DNA from: Desulfosporosinus sp. OT | Lineage (GTDB): Bacteria; Bacillota; Desulfitobacteriia; Desulfitobacteriales; Desulfitobacteriaceae | DNA length: 41,569 nt | Assembly: GCF_000224515.1 (NCBI RefSeq) | Contig: NZ_AGAF01000012.1 | Span: 1-41,569, forward strand | Reading direction: 5' to 3' | In this document: piece after piece, positions 18,645 to 27,446 of the stretch | Position numbering within the stretch: position 1 is the first letter of the stretch | Layout of the letters: the number at the start of each line of letters is the position of its first letter | The notes under the pieces: model-generated | Seen by the model: only the letters and a program-made list of their open reading frames with translations | Told to the model about the DNA's origin: nothing | Databases searched by the model: none | Program-made: the position numbers and the translations under genes

Positions 18645-19604
18645 CTAGCATGCTATATCGGAAAGGTGAGAAGTGGACGTCTGCGGTAGCTCCGATTCAT
18701 TGCGCAATCGCGATAAATGTAGTACGGCCATCCAGATGATGGCAAAACCGATCCATTGGCCAAGGTCGATGGTCTGATGTAATATAAGCCAGTTGAGGAG
18801 CAGGCCAGTTGCAGGGAATGCGAGCTCTGCAATAGTTGCATGAGAGGCCTTGACTCCATTCAACCCTCGGTAATATAGCAGTAGACTCAATAGACTTGGC
18901 ACGATGGTTTGGAACAGTAGGTTTGCCCAAACCGGTGCCAAGCTTAGTGCCTGGCCGAGGCTGTGCCAGTTCGGGTGTTGTAGTAAGATGATGAGAGTCA
19001 ACAGCGGCAGTGCAACAGCAAATCTTAGTGCCGTTACGGTGCTAAACGACACTTTGCCAACGAGGCGTTTGCCCATAACAGTCGAACCTCCCCACAGAGC
19101 TGCGGCTCCTATGGCATACAACGATCCCATGAGCTGCTTGCTATCGCCGGTAGCTGGAATGTGCAGGCCGAAGGTGAGTAGGTAGGCACCGATGAGCACC
19201 ACAACCAACATCATCCAGAAAGCCTTCACCATGCGCTCTCTGAGTATCCAGGCGGCGAGAAGAACCGTGAAAACGGGTTGCACCTTTTGCAGGATAAGCA
19301 CCACGTTCGGATTACCGTACGTAAATCCGGCAGTAAACAGGATGGAGGCCAGAGCCGATCCGCCCCATGCGATGAGCAGGACGGCTAACCAGTCGCCGCG
19401 ATTCAGGCACTTGAGCTCATGGCGCTTCCAGATGAGCACGGGCGCTGCGAAGAGCAACAATAATATGTGCTCTAGCCAGACAATCTGGGAAGAGGTCACA
19501 TAGTTTAGCAACGTCACGATAAAGACACCGTCGAGTCCCCACATAGCAGATCCAAGGGCGATCCACCATATGCCCATGTGGAATGTTTGTTTTTTCTGGA
19601 CCAA
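18645..19604 (-). CDS. EamA/DMT transporter, probable riboflavin uptake
   Basis: 319 aa with ten hydrophobic helices in two EamA repeats (IALGSAMWGLDGVFIVTLLN at the N-terminus and IGAAALWGGSTVMGKRLVG in the middle), the drug/metabolite transporter fold. An FMN riboswitch lies in its leader, and riboswitch-linked EamA proteins are known or proposed flavin transporters, so riboflavin uptake is the best guess. The start is taken as TTG at 19604, because GGAGG sits 8 bp upstream of it; that same GGAGG lies inside the alternative ATG frame at 19619 and cannot serve it. Confidence 0.8.
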   Translation of the reverse strand: MVQKKQTFHMGIWWIALGSAMWGLDGVFIVTLLNYVTSSQIVWLEHILLLLFAAPVLIWKRHELKCLNRGDWLAVLLIAWGGSALASILFTAGFTYGNPNVVLILQKVQPVFTVLLAAWILRERMVKAFWMMLVVVLIGAYLLTFGLHIPATGDSKQLMGSLYAIGAAALWGGSTVMGKRLVGKVSFSTVTALRFAVALPLLTLIILLQHPNWHSLGQALSLAPVWANLLFQTIVPSLLSLLLYYRGLNGVKASHATIAELAFPATGLLLNWLILHQTIDLGQWIGFAIIWMAVLHLSRLRNESELPQTSTSHLSDIAC

Positions 19605-19678
19605 TTGAAAAACCTCCATTACTGATCTGATATTTGAATTGAACCCATAATACGAACGGAACGGTGTGCATGAAGAAG

Positions 19679-19700
19679 GCCTCGAGAAGTTTCTCGAGGC
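19679..19700 (-). terminator. Expression-platform hairpin of the FMN riboswitch
   Basis: Inverted repeat GCCTCGAGAA / TTCTCGAGGC located between the aptamer and the gene, on the minus strand followed by CTTCTTCATG. It is a candidate terminator or sequestering stem, although the tail is only moderately U-rich. Confidence 0.5.
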
Positions 19701-19745
19701 AACAAGTTCAACTAGGAAAGACCTCTTAGTCTAACCCAGTTTGTT

Positions 19746-19888
19746 CCTTCTCTCATCCGGACTATACCGTCGGCCTTGGAATTTCACCAAGTCAATCGGC
19801 GCAACAATAATGGTTACGTCGAGTCGCGGGCTGAATTGCACGGGCAATCGTCACCGCCGGTAGGGAATCTCACCCTGCCCCGAAGGTT
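19746..19888 (-). ncRNA. FMN riboswitch (RFN element)
   Basis: On the minus strand the conserved RFN blocks appear in order: TTCGGGGCAGGGTGAGATTC, then CCGGCGGTGA, GCCCGCGACTCGACG, then GGTGAAATTCCAAGGCCGAC and GGTATAGTCCGGATGAGAGA closing the multi-branch junction. This is a clear match to the FMN aptamer. Bound FMN should switch off the downstream EamA transporter. A TATACT/TATATTATG box lies just upstream (19904-19917) as promoter. Confidence 0.95.
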
Positions 19889-19929
19889 CATATTCAGTTA
19901 ATGAAGTATAACATAATATAGAAGACAGT

Positions 19930-20103
19930 GGTAGCATATATCTGGAGCATGGCCCGCCTAGCCCGACTTGAAAGACTCGGTTGGCGTTTTTTTATCCGCA
20001 TTCGTGAGAGTGAATTTTATCGCAGGTTTTGCAATCTTTTGTTTGCTATCATTTATACAAATAGAATAACTGCTGGCAGGGTTTGGCAGAAAAAAGCAGG
20101 ATT
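19930..20103. other. Gene-poor stretch
   Basis: Upstream of the riboswitch. One 62-codon plus-strand frame (19928-20116) has no ribosome site and an arginine-rich, unlikely composition. Nothing else supported. Confidence 0.4.
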
Positions 20104-20184
20104 ATGTTATGTGTAAACTGTGCTAAAGAAATTTTCAATTGGCTTACTCAAAGAATGCAGAGAAATAGGAGGAAAGTTCAATAG
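20104..20184 (+). CDS. Possible 26-aa small protein
   Basis: ATG TTA TGT... gives a 26-aa product beginning MLCVNCAKEIFNWLTQRMQR, with one CxxC. GCAGGA lies before the ATG, and a strong hairpin begins 2 bp after its stop, which is the main reason to list it. Family not recognised; chance is a real alternative. Confidence 0.25.
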   Translation: MLCVNCAKEIFNWLTQRMQRNRRKVQ

Positions 20185-20185
20185 C

Positions 20186-20238
20186 AATAGACAGACGAAG
20201 AGATGACCATTGTATGGTAGCCTCTTCTTCTGTCTATT
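20186..20238 (+). terminator. Terminator-like hairpin
   Basis: Outer stem AATAGACAGA / TCTGTCTATT with an inner GAAGAG/CTCTTC stem. It has no strong U-tract directly behind (CTGTTATCGATTTT). Confidence 0.55.
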
Positions 20239-20446
20239 CTGTTATCGATTTTGGCCTATGTCGTAGAAATGCAGCAAATCTTTTTCTTCTAAGCACCCAT
20301 AGATAATGAAAAAGCTTAAATAGAGAGGAATATGATGATTGAGGACAGTCTTTGGGTTGTTTGTTTACACCAAATGTAGTTTTTATTTTGAATGTTAAGA
20401 TTTTTGCCAATTATGGAGGCTCGTAAATAACAGTAAATTAATAAAT

Positions 20447-20475
20447 TTGAACAAGTGCGAGTCGCGTGCTATTAT
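20447..20475 (+). promoter_or_regulatory. Sigma-A promoter of the lactate permease gene
   Basis: TTGAAC (20447-20452), 17-bp spacer, TATTAT (20470-20475). It starts a leader of about 175 nt, whose first part holds the operator at 20490-20500. The 20239-20446 stretch upstream shows nothing else. Confidence 0.75.
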
Positions 20476-20489
20476 TTAAATTGGTATGA

Positions 20490-20500
20490 TGGTCAGACCT
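20490..20500 (+). promoter_or_regulatory. GntR/LldR-type operator
   Basis: TGGTCAGACCT contains the palindrome GGTC-A-GACC, the TGGTNNGACC core of FadR-subfamily GntR regulators such as LldR. It sits about 10 bp downstream of the expected transcription start, where a repressor would block elongation. No GntR gene is in the window. Confidence 0.6.
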
Positions 20501-20657
20501 GCTATTAGCTTAATGTTAAATGTTTGGGGGGATTCAATGAACAGTTAATTTGTCAAGAAAAAGTGAATAATTTAAATTTTAAGCTAAGTGTATATCCTCT
20601 AATTATTCTAGAAAATACGAAATGAGACTTTTAAACTGAAATAAAGGGAGAAATACT

Positions 20658-22178
20658 ATGAACTTATATGTACTATTTTTCACGGCTCTAATCCCAATAG
20701 TATGGCTAATGATTTCGCTTGGGGTTATGAAATTGCCAAGTCATAAAACCTGCACAATTACATTATTCATAACCATCCTGCTCGCTGTTTTAGTTTGGAA
20801 GATGCCCATTAATCAAGCTCTTACCGCTACTCTTGAAGGATTTGCTATAGCCTTTTGGCCGATTATTATCGTCATCATAGCAGCAGTGTTTACATACAAT
20901 CTCTCGCTTTATACAGGAAGTATGGAAGTCATCAAGAAAATGATGACAAGTATTACTACCGATAAACGAATTCTTGTCTTGATTCTGGCTTGGGGTTTCG
21001 GAGGATTTCTTGAAGCGATAGCAGGTTTTGGTACTGCAGTTGCAATACCTGCAAGTATTATGGCTGCGCTAGGCTTCGATCCGGTATTTGCGGCAATTAT
21101 ATGTCTGATTGCCAATACTACCCCAACCGCATTTGGGGCCATCGGTTTACCTGTAACAACATTAGCTCAGGTAGCAGGACTTAATGCATCAACCTTAAGC
21201 TACTCAGTAGGGATTCAATTAGCTGGTTTTATTATCATATTACCCATAATATTAGTAATGCTCACTGGTAAAAGTGTCAAAGCTGTAAAGGGTGTTTTCT
21301 TTATTTCGCTTGCTTCTGGGTTAGCCTTTGCAATTCCCGAAGTTCTAATAGCTCGTTATATGGGTGCAGCGCTTCCGGCACTCCTCGGCTCAGTTATCTG
21401 TATTATAGTGACGGTCGTGATAGCAAAAGTATTTTATAAGAATACTACTTCAGAAATAGAGCACATTTCATTAAAACAAGGCTTCCTTGCTTGGGTGCCT
21501 TTCATGCTGGTACTTTTGTTTGTTCTGCTCACAAGCTCCTTATTCCCGGGCATAGAAGGACCATTATCCTCCATTGAAACAACATTTAAAATATACACAG
21601 GTCCTCACGCTAAACCGGATTCATTTTTGTGGATCGCAAATCCTGGAACCCTTATCATTATTGCAACGTTTATTGGTGGCTTAATTCAAGGTGCAAAGTT
21701 TCTTGAAATCTTTAATGTACTACTCAAAACTTGTAAGCAGATGATAAAATCTGCCATAACCATCTTGGGGATTGTAGCTCTGGCGAAGGTTATGAGTTAT
21801 AGCGGAATGATTGCTTCCATTGCAGTAGTGCTTGTAACAGCCACAGGAAGTTTCTACCCTATCATTGCCCCTGTCATGGGTGCCCTAGCAACTTTTGTTA
21901 CAGGCAGTGACACATCGGCAAATATCTTGTTTGGTCCCTTACAGGTTCAAGTGGCAAACAATTTGCACATGAGTCCTTACTGGTTAGCAGCAGCAAATAC
22001 TGGTGGGGCTACAGCCGGTAAGATGATCTCTCCCCAAAGTATTGCTGTTGCTACTGCAGCAACTGGAATTGTTGGATCTGAAGGCAAAATATTAAAGGCC
22101 ACTCTAAAATTCTGTTTTGCGTATGTTTTCTTCTTGGGAATGGTTGTATACCTTGGAGCTCGATTCTTTGGAATGTAA
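20658..22178 (+). CDS. lctP: L-lactate permease family protein (LctP/LldP)
   Basis: 506 aa with about 12-14 membrane helices. The signature of the family is clear: GGFLEAIAGFGTAVAIPASIM, then ANTTPTAFGAIGLPVTTLAQ, and near the end TGSDTSANILFGPLQVQ with NTGGATAGKMISPQSIAVAT. Length fits the family (about 500-550 aa). It should carry lactate with protons across the membrane; family members also take glycolate. AAAGGGAG precedes the ATG. It is expressed alone from the promoter at 20447 under a GntR-type operator, consistent with lactate use as carbon and electron source by an anaerobe of this kind. The 22179-22472 gap holds no clear feature. Confidence 0.93.
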   Translation: MNLYVLFFTALIPIVWLMISLGVMKLPSHKTCTITLFITILLAVLVWKMPINQALTATLEGFAIAFWPIIIVIIAAVFTYNLSLYTGSMEVIKKMMTSITTDKRILVLILAWGFGGFLEAIAGFGTAVAIPASIMAALGFDPVFAAIICLIANTTPTAFGAIGLPVTTLAQVAGLNASTLSYSVGIQLAGFIIILPIILVMLTGKSVKAVKGVFFISLASGLAFAIPEVLIARYMGAALPALLGSVICIIVTVVIAKVFYKNTTSEIEHISLKQGFLAWVPFMLVLLFVLLTSSLFPGIEGPLSSIETTFKIYTGPHAKPDSFLWIANPGTLIIIATFIGGLIQGAKFLEIFNVLLKTCKQMIKSAITILGIVALAKVMSYSGMIASIAVVLVTATGSFYPIIAPVMGALATFVTGSDTSANILFGPLQVQVANNLHMSPYWLAAANTGGATAGKMISPQSIAVATAATGIVGSEGKILKATLKFCFAYVFFLGMVVYLGARFFGM

Positions 22179-22472
22179 TATTTGTATAAATCTGCTCATC
22201 TCTTGATTTAATCTCCACTAGCTTGATCGAACTTAAAGCATCTGCTGAATCAGGCCGTTACATTTTGGAGTACAAAACTTTAATAATCGAGGTATTTCAC
22301 GTGGGGACTACATGATATTTCTCCTGCCGATTTCATTATATTTCCGAGACTAATTCACATGGCGTATGTCTCTGTTATCACGTATAGTGATATTTCACAA
22401 CTTTAATAACATAACTTCCCAGTATCTTAATTTATATTAAAGCAAATTGTAGAGAAGGGAGTGTGATATTTA

Positions 22473-23029
22473 ATGAGGAAAATAAACAATCGCATTTATC
22501 TTGGCATGATATCTGGTATTGTCGGCTTCATAGCTTTAACCATCCTTGATGTTATCTCATCAAGGGTGAAGATTTCACAACGATCTTTTCGAACGACAGG
22601 AGCAGGAGTGTGGCTATCTTCCCGTAGACAAGCTGATAAATGGCCAGGACAAATACTTGGAGTAATGATGAATATCGGATTAAGCATGGTCGGTGGAGTA
22701 TCCGTGGTAAAACTGTTAACTACTTTTGGACGAGATAAACTAGTTCCCAAGGGTTTATTTTTTGGAGCTACATTTGGTTCAATCATCACAACTATTCTTA
22801 GTGGTTTAAGTAGTAACAAGGTAAAACCAAAAGATGCTTGGAGTAATCTCTCATATATGATTTCTCATTTTGCTTTTGGTTAGCACCAATCCTCACTGCC
22901 GCTAAGATTGGTGACAATTCACTGTTTAATACTCCGCCACAAAATGATTATTCTAAATCAACGAAGCAAACAACAAACAACGAAAAGGAACGAATGGAAA
23001 CAATATTCAACCTGTTTACTCAGATGTAA
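22473..23029 (+). pseudogene. Small conserved membrane protein, frameshifted
   Basis: The frame from ATG 22473 ends at 22883 (SYMISHFAFG then stop) in the middle of a hydrophobic helix. A neighbouring frame continues from there with LVAPILTAAKIGDNS and runs on to FNLFTQM and TAA at 23029. One missing T at GGTTAG (near 22876-22881, giving GGTTTAG) joins them into about 186 aa with four helices and a hydrophilic, charged tail. I do not recognise the family. The break may be a sequence error or real. GAAGGGAG lies about 15 bp before the ATG. Confidence 0.6.
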
Positions 23030-23080
23030 ATCACAATCAAGAAGAAACAACATTTATTTTATTTGTTTTAAGTTACTTTT

Positions 23081-23119
23081 AACCACGACGTGATAACATA
23101 GATCATGTCGTGGTTTTTC
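23081..23119 (+). terminator. Rho-independent terminator
   Basis: AACCACGAC-GTGAT / ATCAT-GTCGTGGTT followed by TTTTTCTC. It lies 50 bp after the restored stop of the frameshifted membrane gene. Confidence 0.85.
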
Positions 23120-23265
23120 TCTTTACTCTCATCTTACCCTCCCTAAAAATTAATATTGTTAATTAACGCTATAATCACAGGCTATTTCACTTGGGTTTTC
23201 ATTTTTTGTCCAGCCTTCAGGTAGGATTTAACAAAATGCTGCAGAAATCAAAATATCAGTTATGA
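23120..23265. other. Non-coding stretch, possible small RNA
   Basis: No gene. A TATAAT at 23170-23175 and the terminator at 23269 frame about 120 nt without coding potential, so a short transcript is possible, but no good -35 is seen. Confidence 0.2.
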
Positions 23266-23268
23266 AAA

Positions 23269-23308
23269 GGTCCTTTCTAGTCTGATAAGAAAGGATCTGT
23301 ATTTTTTC
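23269..23308 (+). terminator. Terminator with no obvious gene
   Basis: GGTCCTTTCT / AGAAAGGATC (one G-U pair) with a TATTTTTTCT tail. No gene ends at this point; the nearest coding stop is 240 bp upstream behind another terminator. Confidence 0.65.
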
Positions 23309-23368
23309 TCCGAGTTTAAAGAAGGCGGACAAAATGGAGTTAAGGGTCATATAGTGTGCATTGAACGT

Positions 23369-23396
23369 TTGATTGCCCTCAATACCGTGGTATAAT
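23369..23396 (+). promoter_or_regulatory. Promoter of the mntA-hepT pair
   Basis: TTGATT (23369-23374), 16-bp spacer and a perfect TATAAT (23391-23396), with GAGGAGG at 23419 before the mntA start. Confidence 0.65.
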
Positions 23397-23434
23397 ATGG
23401 TGAACAAATGAACGCTTTTTGAGGAGGCTCATGA

Positions 23435-23749
23435 ATGGCTTTTAATATAGACGAAGGGTTAATTCGAAGCATCCGAGAAATTGGTCGAAATTATGCCGTA
23501 GAACAGATCGTTCTTTTTGGGTCACGTGCAAGAGGGGATCATAAGCCTGTAAGCGATATTGATCTAGCGGTTTTGTTATTGCCAGAGTCTAATTGCACTG
23601 GGCGATTGACCAGTGATATTGAAGATCTTAATACACTCTTTAAAATAGACACCATATTTATTAATGAAAACATTGACCCTAAATTATTGGAGAATATCAA
23701 AAAAGAAGGTGTACTTCTATATGAGCGAACCAAACATAAAAGTCAATAA
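23435..23749 (+). CDS. mntA: MNT-type nucleotidyltransferase antitoxin
   Basis: 104 aa. It has the minimal nucleotidyltransferase motif GSX10DXD exactly: G29 S30 (LFGSRARGD) and D41, D43 (SDIDLAVL). In characterised pairs MntA neutralises HepT by adding AMP to a tyrosine near the HEPN active site. GAGGAGG precedes the ATG. The gene overlaps the following HEPN gene by 29 bp, so translation is coupled. Alone this protein could also be a general MNT enzyme, but the neighbour makes the toxin-antitoxin reading likely. Confidence 0.88.
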   Translation: MAFNIDEGLIRSIREIGRNYAVEQIVLFGSRARGDHKPVSDIDLAVLLLPESNCTGRLTSDIEDLNTLFKIDTIFINENIDPKLLENIKKEGVLLYERTKHKSQ

Positions 23750-24119
23750 TTTCAAGAATGCACTTTCCAGATTGAAAGAAGGGATCGTCAAATATAATGG
23801 AACTGATGATCTATTAAGAGATGGGGTAATACAGCGTTTTGAGTTTACCTTTGAGCTTGCCTGGAAAACCTTAAAGGCAGTCTTTGAAGATGAGGGATTA
23901 ATAGGTTTAAATTCTCCGAAGATGGTATTACGAGAGGCCTTTGCGGCAGAGCTTATTAAAGAGGATGAATTGTGGCTGGCCATGCTTAATGACAGAAATT
24001 CAACTGCACACATCTACAATGAACATCTGGCTATTGAGATATGTTATAACATACAAGAAAAATATATCATCGCACTTGAGAATTTGCTTGAGAAAATTGA
24101 AAAGAGGCTTAGTGACTAA
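23721..24119 (+). CDS. hepT: HEPN-domain toxin, HepT/HI0074-like
   Basis: 132 aa, all helical. It carries the HEPN RNase motif RX4HXY as R92-N-S-T-A-H97-I-Y99. The fold sequence (FEFTFELAWKTLKAVFEDEG, MVLREAFA) is that of the nucleotidyltransferase-substrate-binding HI0074 family. The HEPN motif predicts RNA cleavage when not modified, and Tyr99 is the expected AMP acceptor. Start taken at ATG 23721, with GAAGGTG upstream; the frame is open further left, but only inside mntA. It is followed by the terminator at 24208. Toxicity itself is inference. Confidence 0.88.
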   Translation: MSEPNIKVNNFKNALSRLKEGIVKYNGTDDLLRDGVIQRFEFTFELAWKTLKAVFEDEGLIGLNSPKMVLREAFAAELIKEDELWLAMLNDRNSTAHIYNEHLAIEICYNIQEKYIIALENLLEKIEKRLSD

Positions 24120-24207
24120 TCTGGATGGAATATAATGATCATAATTCTTTAGGTACTATAGATCACATGTTTCTTATTATATAGATCAAAAACCTATAAA
24201 AGTTTAT

Positions 24208-24237
24208 GCCTGTACCAAAATGGTATAGGCTTTTTTT
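24208..24237 (+). terminator. Terminator of mntA-hepT
   Basis: GCCTGTACC / GGTATAGGC (one G-U pair) with an AAAAT loop and a seven-T tail. Confidence 0.9.
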
Positions 24238-24382
24238 CATGTCCCTTTATTACAAGATTGTTACAATTTGGGCATAAACGAAAACTTAATTATGAAATGG
24301 AATACCTTAATGAACTTAACAAACTGTTGCTGCAAGCGGGATTATGGCAAGATACGAATCGCAGGATATTCAATATTAAAAC

Positions 24383-25462
24383 TTACGGCTCTTTTAAATC
24401 AAGCGCACCGGTACAGACTCGAACAAAGGTATTACTGAATACCATGATCCAGCAAAATGCCAGTAACCAATAACAAAGGAAACCAAAGAGCCTGACAGCC
24501 TCGGACTGAAAAAGAACAGAAATTAAATAGGTAGCACCTGTATAAGCGCCGAGGGGAAAGGTGAAGGCCCACCACGATAAAGCATAGGGCAGGTTCTTTT
24601 TAAGGATGTACATAATAGTAATCACACCAGCTGCAATCAGCCACCAAAAACCAAAGCTCCAGTAAAGCAATCCGAAAAGATTAAGAGTGGGTGTTACCAG
24701 ACTGCCTAAAAAGGGTGCACTAACGGACCCTAAGTTCAGCAGTGACATTGTCCCCGCCCCGATTGGACCCAGATAAATCCAAATAGTAGGAATTAAAGAG
24801 CCGGGCAGGGGAGGAACCACGAAAAATCGATAGATGCAAATGACCGCAATCAACATAAAGAGGAAAAAACCAGATCCCCAAGATGCATAATTAAGTATGA
24901 GCAATGACTTTTGAAAGGACTGTGGCCAGTACGGAATCAGTTTAGCTCCGGCAATGGGAACCACAATTAAACTCACCGGGGGCATAAACCACGCCGGATT
25001 AATGTCTTCAATAGTTATTGTATTCAAGACATTAAGAATCGGAATGATGAAAGCTGTGGCTAGAGAGAGAACTCCTCCAGTAATCCATAAACCTTGAGCA
25101 ATTTTCACCACTAAAGCCGCTCCAATATAACCTGATCCCAGCAAAAGAAAGTCTGCCGCCAAGACTAAGCAGGCGATGGGCAAGGTGGCGTAAAATTGCC
25201 CAGTAACGGGGTGCTTGAGATCCCTGAGTGCGTTGTCGTAAAATATTATCCAGCGCAAGGTCCAGGGGACTATGAGGACGAGAAAGAGAACGATATTGAT
25301 GATCCATAGAAATACCGCAACGTTGTTCAGCAATGACCAATAACAGGCGTAGTATTTACTTGTGACAGCGAAGATTCCCGTTCCCATGACGGAAGCAAAC
25401 CAGGTAGGGGAAAAATTCTTTATTACCCCTGGGAATTTATTCGTTGTGAGCGGTATATTCAT
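24383..25462 (-). CDS. TDT/TehA-family transporter
   Basis: 359 aa from the ATG at 25462, with ten hydrophobic helices. FSPTWFASVMGTGIFAVTS at the start, and SLLNLGSVSAPFLGSL with WWLIAAGVITIMYIL further on, match the TDT family (tellurite-resistance/dicarboxylate transporters, SLAC1 and sulfite-efflux relatives). Substrates in the family include malate and sulfite; none can be assigned here. AAGGAAGGTG precedes the 25462 ATG; an in-frame start at 25549 would add 29 polar residues and lacks such a site. It follows the PocR-AraC gene in the same direction, which probably regulates it. Confidence 0.85.
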   Translation of the reverse strand: MNIPLTTNKFPGVIKNFSPTWFASVMGTGIFAVTSKYYACYWSLLNNVAVFLWIINIVLFLVLIVPWTLRWIIFYDNALRDLKHPVTGQFYATLPIACLVLAADFLLLGSGYIGAALVVKIAQGLWITGGVLSLATAFIIPILNVLNTITIEDINPAWFMPPVSLIVVPIAGAKLIPYWPQSFQKSLLILNYASWGSGFFLFMLIAVICIYRFFVVPPLPGSLIPTIWIYLGPIGAGTMSLLNLGSVSAPFLGSLVTPTLNLFGLLYWSFGFWWLIAAGVITIMYILKKNLPYALSWWAFTFPLGAYTGATYLISVLFQSEAVRLFGFLCYWLLAFCWIMVFSNTFVRVCTGALDLKEP

Positions 25463-25636
25463 CGTTATAACACCTTCCTTGGGGCTTTGTTTGGCCATTT
25501 CTCGAATATAAATTTTGCCCCTGCAAAGTATTTTAACTGGTTTTGTCATTTCTTTCTCTGCACATTATTTCTATTATTCTGGATTACTTTTTGAATATTA
25601 ATTAAAGAAAAATACCGGTCCCTAAGGCCGATATTA

Positions 25637-26602
25637 TTACGAAGTTTGCCGAGATTCATTTTCCAATAAGTTTTTTCGGTAGAGGCCAGGAGGGATACCG
25701 ATTATTTCCTTGAAAACCCTGGAAAAATAGTTGGCGTCCTTAAATCCAATTTGCTGGGATATTTCAGATATAGATACGGAAGGATTTTGTTTTAAAAGTT
25801 CCTTGGCTTTTTCTAACCTGGTTGTTATTAAGAAATTCGAAAAGGTTTGTTTCTGTTCTTTACTAAAGAGATAAGAAAAATAAGTTGGGCTCAGATGAAC
25901 CTGCCTGGCTACTTCTTCAAGAGTAAGTTGTTGAACATAATTTTGTAAAATATATACCATTGCCTGTTGAACCAACTGACTAGACCGGGATAACGGATAA
26001 TCCTTAAAAGAACACTCGGTTCTGGCTCTTTCTCCGGAATGATTCTGCGTAATGAGGTTATTACCGTGTGTAATCCCTAATTTAAGAAAATTGTTACTGA
26101 TGGTATGAAGGGCTGTACCAAGAATCAGCATTTCTTCATGCTTTTTGATAGGCATCTGTTCGTAAAATTGTAGCAGTTTTACCTCATTCAAATTCATGTC
26201 TCGGACTCTCTTTAAGATTTCTCTGCTATCATTTAACATGTTATTAATCCTGATTTCTCCTGTCGCTAGGGCTCCAAGGAATTCCCGCTCACCATGAAGG
26301 GGAACTGCGAGTATATACAAGCCCGCATGGCAAGGAAAAAGATGGGCTTGATACGGGTCGAGATGCACGCACTGACGCACGGAAGCCCTACATCTTTGCA
26401 GACCTTCTGGGTGAGCACGAATCAGTCGGCAGAAATTGTTTTGAGGTTTAGTTTTTGGTGTAAGGATATAATCTCCGCTGCAGCTGACAAATTTTAACCA
26501 AAGCTGATGTAGGGCGCTAAAGTTGTCCAGTACTGGTTGGATTGTGTCAAAGTTTTGGCGTAGGAGAACTGTTTGACTTGAATCCAAGCTCGTCATCTCC
26601 AT
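25637..26602 (-). CDS. PocR-domain AraC-family regulator
   Basis: 321 aa. The first half is a PocR-type ligand domain with NNFCRLIRAHPEGLQRCRAS and a further HLFPCHAGLYILAVPL, a Cys-rich pattern of this family. The last 100 residues are an AraC HTH (EEVARQVHLSPTYFSYLFSK and SEISQQIGFKDANYFSRVFK). PocR domains often respond to small hydrocarbon-like compounds such as diols or glycerol derivatives. Ribosome-site evidence is weak at the ATG; a TTG five codons later has GGAG 9 bp before it and is a real alternative. Probable regulator of the TDT gene downstream. Confidence 0.85.
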   Translation of the reverse strand: MEMTSLDSSQTVLLRQNFDTIQPVLDNFSALHQLWLKFVSCSGDYILTPKTKPQNNFCRLIRAHPEGLQRCRASVRQCVHLDPYQAHLFPCHAGLYILAVPLHGEREFLGALATGEIRINNMLNDSREILKRVRDMNLNEVKLLQFYEQMPIKKHEEMLILGTALHTISNNFLKLGITHGNNLITQNHSGERARTECSFKDYPLSRSSQLVQQAMVYILQNYVQQLTLEEVARQVHLSPTYFSYLFSKEQKQTFSNFLITTRLEKAKELLKQNPSVSISEISQQIGFKDANYFSRVFKEIIGIPPGLYRKNLLENESRQTS

Positions 26603-27446
26603 CTTATTTAAAATTTTTACGGAAATTGATATTCTTTCTCACCTGTACTCGAATGATATTTGCTATATAGGGTGTTGGTGGTATCTTGATAATCTTAAGT
26701 TTAACATAAACGGTAATTTGCCAGAAGGAGTATTTTCGAAGGATATAATTCTTAGGATAATTGGATAAGGTACAATTTTTTGTTACAGCCTTGTTCGTGG
26801 CTTCCTTACGGAATTGTCATTGTTTATGACGGCCAATTGTTCCTAGGCTGCTGGCAGGGTATTTATTTTTGTGAGTTTGACGGTCCTAGGACGTGTAAGT
26901 ATTATGTGAAAATTCTTAAGTAATAGACAATAGATTCTTTCTTGACTTAGAAGAAGGGATCTATTTTATGTAATAGCTGCAACATTTTTTTGTTGTTTTA
27001 TTTGCCGAAGAGAATAATTTGAAAAATTTGATAATTGAAAAGAGAGGGGCTTTCCGAGATAAACTGCTGCTTAAAGAAGGTTATCGACGATTGAGGGGTT
27101 GAATCAAATTGACAGAAAAAGATTTAGCAGAAGGGAAGCCTTTGTAGTATCCGAAGATCTCTTTGATGAGCTCTTTTGTGATGCCTTTGGTCCAGATCAA
27201 GCGCGAGATTTTAAGGGTATAACGATTATCCAAAGTGTAGGTTTGCGATTACCAACTAGGCTATGAATCCTGATCTTGGTAAATGCGGAATCACAAAAGT
27301 ACAAGTGTTAATAATGTCTATGACGTTATCGGACTCAAAATAAAGGTAAATATTCATTGCTGGAGAATGACTTCCATGTGCCAATAAAGGAGGTTTAAGC
27401 TAACAAGTTCGTATTAAGTCTATAACACAGACAAGGGGGCGATATA
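26603..27446. other. 844-bp gene-poor stretch with hairpins and short remnants
   Basis: Upstream promoter region of the PocR gene plus remnants. Visible: a hairpin AATAGAT..ATCTATT (26928-26965), a GTCCTAGGAC palindrome (26884-26893), and two small plus-strand frames around 27101-27265 (one starting LNQIDRKRFSRREAFVVSED, one LTEKDLAEGKPL followed by TAG) that look like the broken start of one gene. I cannot name a family. Confidence 0.35.

Noticed and set aside
19928-20116. 62-codon plus-strand frame
   Set aside because: GTG start without a ribosome site and Arg-rich composition unlike real genes here.
24258-24473. 71-codon plus-strand frame starting MLQFGHKRKLNYEMEYLNEL
   Set aside because: Overlaps the end of the well-supported TDT gene on the other strand by 90 bp and has no clear ribosome site; a remnant cannot be excluded.
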